A stretch of DNA of 64,000 nucleotides. Origin: Bradyrhizobium sp. CCGB12. Its GTDB lineage: Bacteria; Pseudomonadota; Alphaproteobacteria; Rhizobiales; Xanthobacteraceae. Under the pieces are notes generated by a model. That model was not told the origin of the DNA, searched no databases, and worked only from the letters and a program-made list of their open reading frames with translations. The stretch is from NCBI RefSeq assembly GCF_024199845.1, contig NZ_JANADO010000001.1, positions 5,022,001-5,086,000 of the forward strand, written 5' to 3'. Position numbers and translations under genes: made by a program. Shown here piece after piece: positions 56,481 to 64,000 of this stretch (position 1 is the first letter of the stretch; each line of letters opens with the position of its first letter).

Positions 56481-58137
56481 GTTGCGCCAGCGCCTGTTGC
56501 GCGACGTACGAGGCTATCGCCACGATAGATAGCGTGGGGCTGACGCTACCCGAAGTTGGAAAGACCGCTGAACTTGCGATGAACAGGTTCGACACCCCAT
56601 GAACCCTACAAGATGGATCAACAACCCCCGATTTTTCGTGCGCGGACATTCGCGCTGTTCCAATTTGGTGACTTCCGACGCTAGCGTTTTCTGTTATGCG
56701 CTGTCGCAACCTTTTCCAATCGAGGGAAAACGCCAACTTGTTTGAAGACGAATTTCTGATGTCATCGGACAATATCTGAAGGCTACGTTCGATCGTGTCG
56801 ACGTCCTTCTCAGTACAACGCCACTCGGAGCGAAGCTTCGGCTTGCCGTAGACGTCCCGCAATGTACTCAGAACTACCCTGCTTTCGGGGTTCGGGCTCT
56901 GCTCGGCACTGTACAGGAGCTGATATTTTCCGACCGAACTGTAGAGCGCGACGCCAGGCAATTTCCGCGTGCTCAACAGGCGCCGACGAAGCCAATCTAT
57001 TGCGAACTTCAACGTGGCCGGAGAGTCAACGACAACGTTGCCGAGGTGCTTGAATCCATCAAACGCCACCTCTTGGTGCGTTTTGTCCATCAGCTCAATT
57101 GGAATTCGGCGAGCGAGAACCCACTTGGCGAAATACATTGCTGACAGGATACCGCTCTTGTGAGAGGGATCTTCAAACGACGGCGGCGCAAGGATAGCGT
57201 TGAAGTGCATCAGCCCGTGCTTGGTCTCCGCCGACCTCCCAACACGCAGCATGTGGCGTACGTAGACCCCGTCGACGCTCGTTTCGAAGCCATGTCGCAC
57301 GAGCCGCGGATCTCCAAGATACTGTAACGTGGCCAGCGTCCCGTACAGGTGGGTCATGTAATATCGACCCACCTGGTCGTAGTCGTTTCCGACGCCGTTC
57401 GGATGACGGGACCTGGACAGAAGCAGGAGTCGCGCCGTTTCAAGACCGCCCGCCGCAATCACGAATGTCCGCGCCGAAATCCGAGCCATATCCCCGTGAG
57501 GCAATGGAAATTCTGCGGCAAGGATATCCCCTGGATCGGGGCCCGGGATCAGTTCGAGACAGGGTGCGTTCAAGTACAAGTGAATGTTGGCGGAGCGGCT
57601 GATTTCAGCGCGATACTTCTGACGGAAGTCGGTCGGCAGACTGAACCGCCAAAGATTGGTTGCATCGACATCCTGCCAGCGCATGCCGGGAAATAGCTCT
57701 CGACTGCCAGGCGATAGCGCAATCGAGGTGTCGTACTCGTAGCGTCCCAGGTCGAGAAAGGAATGCGCAACCTCATAGTGCCGCCTCATGACCGAAAAGC
57801 TGACCGGCCAAGAGGGCAGACCTGCGTGAGGCCTGCCTGCAAAGTCCTCTTCGTCGAACGGCGCACAACGCCCGCCCCAGACAGTCGACGTGCCGCCAAA
57901 TCTTCTGATCCGATGACGGTCCAGGGGAGGTTCGGCCCGAGGGTTCGACACCTCGCCGGTCAGTTCCTCCTGCTCGCTGCGCGAGTACCACTCTCCACCG
58001 GCTTCGAGCAGCGCGACCTTTGCTCCGGCATCGCCCAATATTTTGGCGGCGGTGATACCAGCGGGGCCTGCACCAACGATGCATACATCGTAGTCTCGCG
58101 CCGAACCCGCCGAGATTTGTCGACCATCGAGAATCAA
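56470..58137 (-). CDS. GMC-family FAD oxidoreductase
   Basis: 555 residues. The FAD-binding Rossmann motif GAGPAG is at 22-27 (DYDVCIVGAGPAGITAAKIL), followed by VALLEAGGEWYSRSEQEEL, FGGTSTVWGGRCAPFDEEDF and, near the end, GSHQIGTARM with the catalytic-type His and PTSGSVSPTLSIVAIASYVA. GMC enzymes oxidise alcohols, including sugar hydroxyls. Its ATG overlaps the stop of the aldo-keto reductase gene by 4 bases, so the flippase, reductase and oxidase form one coupled operon. Oxidation of a sugar in the repeat unit or its lipid precursor is a reasonable inference. No signal peptide, so it is cytoplasmic. Confidence 0.9.
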   Translation of the reverse strand: MILDGRQISAGSARDYDVCIVGAGPAGITAAKILGDAGAKVALLEAGGEWYSRSEQEELTGEVSNPRAEPPLDRHRIRRFGGTSTVWGGRCAPFDEEDFAGRPHAGLPSWPVSFSVMRRHYEVAHSFLDLGRYEYDTSIALSPGSRELFPGMRWQDVDATNLWRFSLPTDFRQKYRAEISRSANIHLYLNAPCLELIPGPDPGDILAAEFPLPHGDMARISARTFVIAAGGLETARLLLLSRSRHPNGVGNDYDQVGRYYMTHLYGTLATLQYLGDPRLVRHGFETSVDGVYVRHMLRVGRSAETKHGLMHFNAILAPPSFEDPSHKSGILSAMYFAKWVLARRIPIELMDKTHQEVAFDGFKHLGNVVVDSPATLKFAIDWLRRRLLSTRKLPGVALYSSVGKYQLLYSAEQSPNPESRVVLSTLRDVYGKPKLRSEWRCTEKDVDTIERSLQILSDDIRNSSSNKLAFSLDWKRLRQRITENASVGSHQIGTARMSAHEKSGVVDPSCRVHGVSNLFIASSAVFPTSGSVSPTLSIVAIASYVAQQALAQLRL

Positions 58138-59006
58138 TTTGTCGATTCCGATAGAGCCGCTGCATTCTCGCGCAGGTGGTCCAAATTTCCAGTCCCCACG
58201 ATCGCCGCGTCCACGTTGGAATATTGAAAGGGTTGCCTCAAGGCTTGCGAACGAGAATGCGGATCCACTGGCCGAACCCCGGTGAACAACTCGCGTACGA
58301 TCAGCCCCTTGTTATTCCGCGTCGCCAACGCGCAGAGCGCGGAAAATTGATCTCCCGTCTGGGTACAGGGTACCTGCAGCACATTCGGGTGAGGCGACAC
58401 TGCGAACAGCATTGCATCCTCGAGAGTCCGCGCCGAAACGCCAAGGGCGAGGATCTTGCCGGCCTGCTTGAGACGAAGCAGCGTGTCCCAAGCTTCGTCG
58501 AGAGGCGCGCCTGGCGGCGGACTGTGCAGAAACAAGAGATCGACATAGTCGGTTTGAAGCCGCCTCAACGAGCCGTCTACCGCGCCTGAAAGATAGGCCT
58601 TGCCGAACTCCTGGCTGATCGCGGACTGCCGGATCTCGGACAGGGCCGAACCCGCGCGGCTGGATGAACCAATGAAGCCTCGGATGACCGGGCGCAGGAT
58701 CGGCTTGATCTTAGCAGCCCATTTCAGTCGCTTCGACAGCTTGTATCCGACCTTAGTGCAGATGATCGCCTGTTCGCGACGATGACGCAGAGCCAGCCCG
58801 AGAAGCTTCTCGCTTTGACCTTGGCCGTAGATGTCGGCCGTATCGAAGAGGTTGACGCCGAGATCAAGCGCGCCGGCAATAAGTGCGTCGGACGCCTTCG
58901 GTTGAGCGTGACTGAACGAGCCCAGTTTGCTCAGCCCGAGGCCGATCGGTGCCAACGGCTTTGAGCTCCAACGCGGTGCTTTCGATCGGTGCCGGGTCAT
59001 GTTCAT
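58134..59006 (-). CDS. Aldo/keto reductase
   Basis: 290 residues from the ATG at 59006, which overlaps the flippase stop (ATGA); the frame is open far upstream but that part is antisense-like Arg/Ser sequence. The tetrad of the family is present: Asp55 and Tyr60 (NLFDTADIYGQGQSEKLLG), Lys85 (ICTKVGYK) and His161 (YVDLLFLHSPP). It reduces aldehydes or ketones with NAD(P)H, possibly a keto-sugar intermediate. Coupling to a GMC oxidase suggests the two act on the same sugar, e.g. an oxidation-reduction epimerisation; this is inferred. Confidence 0.9.
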   Translation of the reverse strand: MNMTRHRSKAPRWSSKPLAPIGLGLSKLGSFSHAQPKASDALIAGALDLGVNLFDTADIYGQGQSEKLLGLALRHRREQAIICTKVGYKLSKRLKWAAKIKPILRPVIRGFIGSSSRAGSALSEIRQSAISQEFGKAYLSGAVDGSLRRLQTDYVDLLFLHSPPPGAPLDEAWDTLLRLKQAGKILALGVSARTLEDAMLFAVSPHPNVLQVPCTQTGDQFSALCALATRNNKGLIVRELFTGVRPVDPHSRSQALRQPFQYSNVDAAIVGTGNLDHLRENAAALSESTN

Positions 59007-60403
59007 TTTGAATACGCGGCAACTTCCCAGCGGCTGAGAATGCGGTGCACAAGCACGGTTAGGGGAACTGCTGTGAACAGACAATAGCTGATGATCGAAG
59101 CAGCCAGCGCTCCGGGGAGACCGATCGCGCCCACGAAGTAGATCTTCAGAAGCAACGTGGCGATCGCTGTGGGGATTGCGACATAAAGCTGGATATGGAA
59201 GATGTGCAAACCGTTCAGGAAGCTCGAGAGCACGTTTCCGCCGGCCTCCACGACCTTCCAAAGGGCAAAGCTTGCCAACAGAGCGACGGTCGGCACCGCT
59301 GCGGACCCGACCCAATGTCGGATGATCCACGGGCCGAGAACAACGAGCAAAAGCGAACCTGCCGCAGAGAAGAAGATACTTCCGGATGCCGCGCGCCGGA
59401 CAGTGGCGGCAACCCATTCGCGATCGCCGCGAGAGACCGCTTCGGAGTAAGCGGGCCACAGCGGAGCAGTCACCATCGCGACCGACATTGACACGATCGC
59501 GAAGAGCTTGTCGGGAACGGCGTATTCCGCAACCGCTTCAGGTCCCAAGACTTGGGCAATCACGAGATTGGTCGTCGAATAGGACAGTGCCATCAGCAGC
59601 TGGATGAGAAAGAAGTAAAACCCCTTCTTCACGATCTCACGTGCGAAGCGGCTGCTCACGGCCGAGCGGTTCGGTTGCAGCCCCGGCTCAGAGATGGTGA
59701 AGAACACCACGTTGTTCAGAATGCCGGCAATCACGGGAGCGCCCGCGAAGGCGGCCACCAGCCAGGGCAGGCCGCCCTGGCCATAGACGACCAGCAGGAC
59801 GCCAAGCAGCGAGAAGAAGCTGCCGATACACTGCCAAACGCTGGCGGCGAAGCCTTGCTGCAAGCCCATCTGTACGCGCTGGACAACGGACACGGGCCCC
59901 GCAGCAAGCAAACAGCAAATCAGCACCACAATCGATGGGCCGGCTTCGGCGGCAGCGACGGGCGAGCGAACGTTAAAAAGCCGCGCCCAGTCGTAGGCCG
60001 GATAGAGTAGCGCAAAAAGGACGGCCAGAGCCGCCGACAAGCCGATCAGCGCGACAAGCGCGCTGGAAATGCATTCAACGATTTCCGCCTTGTTGTCCTT
60101 GCCATGAGCGCGGGCGATAAGGCTGAGCACTCCGTTGCCCATTCCCAGATCGGTAAAGGACAGCAGAGCGACGAAAGAGTTGATCGTCATCCACATACCG
60201 AACCGCTCGGGCCCAAGATAGTGGAAGGTGAGCGGAATCGAGATCAGCGAGGTGCCGACAGAGATCACCTTGCTCGCCATGGAGGCTGCGGCGGTCAACA
60301 GCAATCGCCGCTGACGCTCATGGGCCCTGCCCTGGGCGGTCGAGACATCCCCAGGTCTTAATCCTCCAAGCAGACCCTGATATTTCTTGGCTCCCGCGGC
60401 CAT
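59003..60403 (-). CDS. wzx: Polysaccharide flippase (Wzx, MOP superfamily)
   Basis: 466 residues from the ATG at 60403; the frame extends to 60433, and the ribosome binding site is weak for either. Twelve to fourteen hydrophobic segments, opening with ASKVISVGTSLISIPLTFHY LGPERFGMW, the usual first helix and loop of O-antigen/EPS flippases, and later FYFFLIQLLMALSYSTTNLV. It moves the undecaprenyl-linked repeat unit across the inner membrane. It is the first gene of a coupled set with the aldo-keto reductase and GMC oxidoreductase. The symbol is by family and context. Confidence 0.9.
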   Translation of the reverse strand: MAAGAKKYQGLLGGLRPGDVSTAQGRAHERQRRLLLTAAASMASKVISVGTSLISIPLTFHYLGPERFGMWMTINSFVALLSFTDLGMGNGVLSLIARAHGKDNKAEIVECISSALVALIGLSAALAVLFALLYPAYDWARLFNVRSPVAAAEAGPSIVVLICCLLAAGPVSVVQRVQMGLQQGFAASVWQCIGSFFSLLGVLLVVYGQGGLPWLVAAFAGAPVIAGILNNVVFFTISEPGLQPNRSAVSSRFAREIVKKGFYFFLIQLLMALSYSTTNLVIAQVLGPEAVAEYAVPDKLFAIVSMSVAMVTAPLWPAYSEAVSRGDREWVAATVRRAASGSIFFSAAGSLLLVVLGPWIIRHWVGSAAVPTVALLASFALWKVVEAGGNVLSSFLNGLHIFHIQLYVAIPTAIATLLLKIYFVGAIGLPGALAASIISYCLFTAVPLTVLVHRILSRWEVAAYSK

Positions 60404-60483
60404 GCTCACCCACGCTGTCGCTGCGATGCACAAACTATTTGCCCCAGGTGCACCGGCCTGTCCAGCAGACGATGTAAACGTCC

Positions 60484-61680
60484 TTACTGGTCAAACTTCA
60501 AGAAAACGGGGGCCTTGCTCAGCTCGACCACCCGACCAACGGTTGCCACTTCGCCACCGAAGATATTGCTGATCGTTTTCGCCGATCCAATATTCAGCCG
60601 TAATCCGTCCTTCAACGACCACGCGGCGACTACGCGCGTGCCGGTGGCAGACCTTAGTTCACAGCGCCATATCTCCGAAGAATCTCGTCGACAGGGCTGC
60701 ACCATCGTGGCGCCGAGCATCCAACGCTTGGTCACGGAATAGGCACGTCCGGCCGGGGTATTGCGCAGGGTCCCGATCGAGGAATGGTCGTATGCATACC
60801 AGTAGAAGCGCGAGAATCCTGAGGACCAATGGAGCAACAGGGCGCGGGCGACGAAGGCCGCTTGATCCTGCGGGTCTGGCAAGCTGTTCGGGCGATCGCT
60901 CCAGGCACCTTCCGTGCTCCAGAGAGGCTTCTGGTCCAGTCCATATTTGCGCAGGACCGGAAGGATCGGCGCGACCAGTGCACCAGGCCCGCGATAGCCA
61001 GGATCAATCGTCTCCGGATAGTTGGTCTGCGTCCCCGTGTAGGTATGCAGGCTCACGACATCCACGTCACGAGTGCCGCCGGCGGCGAAGTACCGGTCGG
61101 CATAGTCGGCATGGCGCCCGTTGAGTGAGGGGGTGATGATCTTTGCAGCGGGATCGATCCGGCGGATGATGTCATGGGCGCGATTGGTCAGCTCGACCAT
61201 ATCCTGCACGGCAATCTTCAGATCGTATTCCGGCTCGTTCCAGAGCTCGTAGAATTTGATGCGCCCCTTGTATCGCGTCACCAGACGGGTCACGAACTCG
61301 TCGAACAAAGCGATATCCCGTGGCATCGAGGCGCATCGCATGATCGCCGGCAAGCTGCTTGGCTCACATGCACTCTGATCTCGGGCCGCCCACGCCGGAA
61401 CGGCTTTGAAGCTATAATAGAAGTCGAAGCCGAGCCGTTCGGCGGTGGAAACCCACGCGTCAAGATTTGACCAGGAGTATGATTGCGGCTTCGCCTGGAT
61501 ATACGGCCAGTTTATGAAAGTCCCTTTGGCGAGCGATCCCGTGTTGTCGACGTTGACAGACGACGTATTGATGTGGGTCATACCAAAATATTCTGAGGGA
61601 ACGCGCCCACCAGCAAATGTGGTGCCACCGACAACCAAGAGGCAAACGAAACAAATGAGCGCTTCGAAGAAGTACCTCAT
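60484..61680 (-). CDS. Secreted glycoside hydrolase (GH39/PslG-like, clan GH-A)
   Basis: 398 residues with a Sec signal peptide (YFFEALICFVCLLVVGGTTF). The TIM-barrel signs are FYELWNEPEYD, with Glu149 as acid/base after Asn, and KPLWSTEGAWSD, with Glu257 as nucleophile. Both catalytic residues are present. In several EPS clusters such endoglycosidases trim or release polymer in the periplasm. It is 80 bases from the flippase and 4 bases from the acyltransferase, all on the minus strand. The exact substrate is not readable; the family assignment to GH39 is less certain than clan A. Confidence 0.88.
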   Translation of the reverse strand: MRYFFEALICFVCLLVVGGTTFAGGRVPSEYFGMTHINTSSVNVDNTGSLAKGTFINWPYIQAKPQSYSWSNLDAWVSTAERLGFDFYYSFKAVPAWAARDQSACEPSSLPAIMRCASMPRDIALFDEFVTRLVTRYKGRIKFYELWNEPEYDLKIAVQDMVELTNRAHDIIRRIDPAAKIITPSLNGRHADYADRYFAAGGTRDVDVVSLHTYTGTQTNYPETIDPGYRGPGALVAPILPVLRKYGLDQKPLWSTEGAWSDRPNSLPDPQDQAAFVARALLLHWSSGFSRFYWYAYDHSSIGTLRNTPAGRAYSVTKRWMLGATMVQPCRRDSSEIWRCELRSATGTRVVAAWSLKDGLRLNIGSAKTISNIFGGEVATVGRVVELSKAPVFLKFDQ

Positions 61681-61684
61681 TGCC

Positions 61685-62785
61685 CTACTTGCTTTCAGCC
61701 ATCTCTACTTTGACTGCCGGGGCTTTGCCACGCACCCTCAGTATCGCGCCGAAGAATAGCAATAGTCGTCTCTCGACAAACAAGTGAACGAGCAATCCGA
61801 ATGCGATCGCGAACGCGAACGCGAGAAGTAGAGACAGTAGCGGCGGCAGCCATGAAAGATACCGCAGCACGACCGAATAAAACCCGAGAATCGCAATATT
61901 GCTCATCAGATAAATGGAATAGGACGCCGATCCGAGAAGATCGAATGCACGCTCAATAATACTAGTAGGACGCTTCATGTTAAGGGCAACAATGAGAACT
62001 AGTCCGGATAGCGGCCCAAGAATCAGCGCTCCCGCCCCACCCCCAGCGCTAAGACCAAACAAATCGGCCACTGTAAATTCGACCAATATCAAAGAAAGAA
62101 GCGCAGGCAAGGGCAGTGATTGCAAGGGATTCAAGTTACCCTTTTGTAGCGAAAGAACTCCAATGAGGAGGCCGATTCCAAACTCAACATTCACCGGGTT
62201 CAACAAGAAATTAAGAACCCTGTAATCATCGCCAAGCGGCCCTAACGACTCACGTGCAAAGAGCCAGAAGATGGGAGCTACGCACCAAAGTCCTATTAGA
62301 ACCGGCAACCGAACGATCAAGAAAGACAATGCAAAAACCAAATAAAACAGCGCTTCGTGACGCAGCGTCCAAACGACATTGGGGCGCACTTCCCCAAATG
62401 GCCAGAGAAACATTGCGTTCAGATATGGCCCCGCCTCAAAAGCACCGCGCCCAAGAAATCTCGCGCTCGCGTATAGGCCAACCGCAAACCACAGGAAGGG
62501 CACTATCCTGACAAATCGCTTCAGCGCAAAAACATAAACACTCAAACGACTCTCTAAGGACGCTCGTTGGAGCGATGTCACCGCGATAATGAAACCGCTA
62601 ATGACAAAAAAGATATCTACGCCAATCCAACCGTATTGAAGGTGGGCCGCAAATCGACCCGGTCCTAGAAACTCAGGCAACTCCATGATAGACGCCGCAT
62701 GATCGAGGACTACCAAAGATGCAGCAATGCCTCGCAGATACTGTATTCCCGTGATCTCTCCGGGCGGAGTTTCCGTTGTGGACAT
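61685..62785 (-). CDS. Acyltransferase family 3 membrane protein
   Basis: 366 residues. The N-terminal signature is GIQYLRGIAASLVVLDHAAS, then YGWIGVDIFFVISGFIIAVT (D-x-F-F-x-x-S-G-F) and a set of about ten helices. This is the OafA/ExoZ-type family that O-acetylates or otherwise acylates exported polysaccharides. It is complete, unlike the relative cut by the left edge at 1-732. Its ATG shares one base with the stop of the polymerase gene (TGATG), so the two are coupled. The acyl donor is unknown. Confidence 0.92.
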   Translation of the reverse strand: MSTTETPPGEITGIQYLRGIAASLVVLDHAASIMELPEFLGPGRFAAHLQYGWIGVDIFFVISGFIIAVTSLQRASLESRLSVYVFALKRFVRIVPFLWFAVGLYASARFLGRGAFEAGPYLNAMFLWPFGEVRPNVVWTLRHEALFYLVFALSFLIVRLPVLIGLWCVAPIFWLFARESLGPLGDDYRVLNFLLNPVNVEFGIGLLIGVLSLQKGNLNPLQSLPLPALLSLILVEFTVADLFGLSAGGGAGALILGPLSGLVLIVALNMKRPTSIIERAFDLLGSASYSIYLMSNIAILGFYSVVLRYLSWLPPLLSLLLAFAFAIAFGLLVHLFVERRLLLFFGAILRVRGKAPAVKVEMAESK

Positions 62786-64000
62786 CAGTCGCTCGAGTTT
62801 CCACGGCTCACAGGCCGCCTAGACTGATCACGGTCCTGATCAATCACTCGTGAAGCGATATCCGATATCAGAAACAACCCCCAGATGAGGGCTGAAGCTT
62901 GATAAACCTGCAACATCGGATTTGCCGAACAATATATAACAAAGATAAGACAGAACACGACTCCGCTGCTGGCGAGCGCAAACTCATTCCCGGCGAGACC
63001 TCCGATAGATACTAGAGATCTTTTTGCAGCCAACGCAATACCGACATTAAAGGCTGCATATCCAATCAAACCTCCTTCAAGCAGCACGCAGACGTAATCA
63101 GAATGGATTTGAGCAAGACCAGAAGCATAATTTGCCGTCCAGAACGATAGGAGACTGGCCACTTGGACGGACGTTCCACCTGAGAACAGCTCACCTACGA
63201 GCCAAGAGGAGGACTCAATGCGCTGGAAAGCCAAATCCATGATTGCCAAACGGACAGTGGAATTCGATATCCCGCCCAGAGCATCGGATTTGGCCGTTTC
63301 CTCAAGCGACGTGACTAGCTGCGCGACCTCCGGAAAATAGTGGAGCAGAAAGGGCACTAGTGCAGCCAAACCTATGATTCCATAAGTGATCAAAGCTGCT
63401 GGCCTGATGCTTCTCGACCGAATAAGCATACAAAGCGGAGCGCACGCAGCAGTCGCAAGTAGAAGACTGCTGGAAGGACGCAAAAACTCGGACAGCCCCG
63501 TCAAGAAGAACAACAGGAGCAAATAAGAGAAGCTTCTGTGCGAGAGGTAGGCTAACCCAAGCGCTGCCACAAACACCATCGATTTAAGATGGTTCGTCTG
63601 GTTGGCCACATTCGCAAAATATGCCAGACCGCTGTAGTTGCGAAGAATGAGCTCGCCATCGTACAGAATGCATAAGACCAATAGCAACTGTTGAACTCGA
63701 CTATTCAGTTGCCGCAGGTCTCGCCCGTATTTACTTGGATCAAACGCAAGGCTCATACTGTAAATTAGACTAGGCACAAAGGCCGACGCGTAGCTATTTG
63801 TATCGCCTTCGCCTACCAGCTGCGTCAGGAATGGAATCAGCGAAACAATAGTGAAGAACAAGAAGATTGTCGGAGCGTTAGATCCGAGCCTCGATCGAGA
63901 ACTCCTTAGCCACCCAATCGCAAACGCAAAGAAAAGCAAAAGAAAAAAGGCATATTTGCCTATCGCACCAATTCCTGCGGTTGAATACCCCAGCAGATTG
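62785..64000 (-). CDS. Wzy-like polysaccharide polymerase, partial (N-terminus beyond right edge)
   Basis: The frame is open to the right edge, with hydrophobic sequence continuing past the apparent TTG at 63939 (YSTAGIGAIGKYAFF upstream), so the true start is outside. About 405 residues are visible: many membrane helices and one large loop (SLEETAKSDALGGISNSTVR, then LVGELFSGGTSVQVASLLSF). This helix-loop pattern and its place beside the flippase, acyltransferase and hydrolase genes fit an O-antigen/EPS polymerase, which joins repeat units in the periplasm. Sequence conservation in this family is low, so the assignment rests on topology and context. Confidence 0.75.
   Translation of the reverse strand, partial: NLLGYSTAGIGAIGKYAFFLLLFFAFAIGWLRSSRSRLGSNAPTIFLFFTIVSLIPFLTQLVGEGDTNSYASAFVPSLIYSMSLAFDPSKYGRDLRQLNSRVQQLLLVLCILYDGELILRNYSGLAYFANVANQTNHLKSMVFVAALGLAYLSHRSFSYLLLLFFLTGLSEFLRPSSSLLLATAACAPLCMLIRSRSIRPAALITYGIIGLAALVPFLLHYFPEVAQLVTSLEETAKSDALGGISNSTVRLAIMDLAFQRIESSSWLVGELFSGGTSVQVASLLSFWTANYASGLAQIHSDYVCVLLEGGLIGYAAFNVGIALAAKRSLVSIGGLAGNEFALASSGVVFCLIFVIYCSANPMLQVYQASALIWGLFLISDIASRVIDQDRDQSRRPVSRGNSSD

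Noticed and set aside
59007-59459. N-terminal extension of the aldo-keto reductase
   Set aside because: It lies antiparallel in frame to flippase codons, is rich in Arg/Ser/His and lacks family sequence; the ATGA overlap at 59006 is the natural start.

Overview
The window is high-GC DNA with the gene content, codon bias and orphan-gene repertoire of an alphaproteobacterial soil bacterium. The small orphan proteins and the exopolysaccharide (EPS) genes most resemble Bradyrhizobium or a close relative. That assignment is inferred from recognisable families; no rRNA or tRNA is visible to confirm it.

Layout. (1) 1-8.9 kb is the first EPS block: an acyltransferase cut by the left edge, a secreted hypothetical protein, an ExoP-type chain-length/BY-kinase, a polyprenyl-phosphate hexose-1-phosphate transferase, a PPP-type phosphatase and small orphans. 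(2) 9.0-16.3 kb is an accessory patch: a ParB-domain DNA methyltransferase, a coupled orphan, a DUF5681 protein and a terminase large subunit form a tight cassette with no capsid, portal or tail genes. A zinc-ribbon membrane protein and an XRE regulator with an operator-like palindrome follow. (3) 16.4-22.1 kb is signalling: a large zinc-ribbon/class III cyclase/AAA/TPR protein, an NTF2-like secreted protein, and a three-gene operon ending in a PilZ protein. (4) 22.6-36.3 kb is one giant gene on the minus strand (about 4560 codons). It encodes a FecR-domain / Ig-like repeat / RTX exoprotein with an exact 552-nt tandem period and two 2.35-kb RTX superblocks. (5) 36.4-43.7 kb is a second accessory patch: orphan proteins, a phage-type recombination module (YqaJ exonuclease, ERF annealing protein fused to an HNH-like domain) and a group of very small membrane proteins, two of them under 60 codons. 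(6) 44-64 kb is the main polysaccharide locus: GDP-mannose dehydratase and GDP-fucose synthase (convergent), a second initiating phosphoglycosyltransferase, four glycosyltransferases, a nucleotidyltransferase-kinase fusion, an APH-fold protein, a coupled flippase / aldo-keto reductase / GMC oxidoreductase operon, a secreted glycoside hydrolase, an acyltransferase and a Wzy-like polymerase cut by the right edge.

How the parts may work together. The outer blocks have what a Wzx/Wzy-type polysaccharide needs: sugar-nucleotide supply (GDP-fucose), initiation, chain elongation, decoration by acyl groups and possibly oxidation, flipping, polymerisation, and length control by the BY-kinase. The accessory material and the giant adhesin-like gene lie between the two EPS blocks. 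PilZ and cyclase genes beside the RTX gene suggest, without proving, second-messenger control of a biofilm or attachment programme.

The strongest candidates for something undescribed are the capsid-less methyltransferase/DUF5681/terminase cassette, the ERF-HNH fusion module, the small membrane protein group, and the exactly periodic FecR-Ig-RTX protein.
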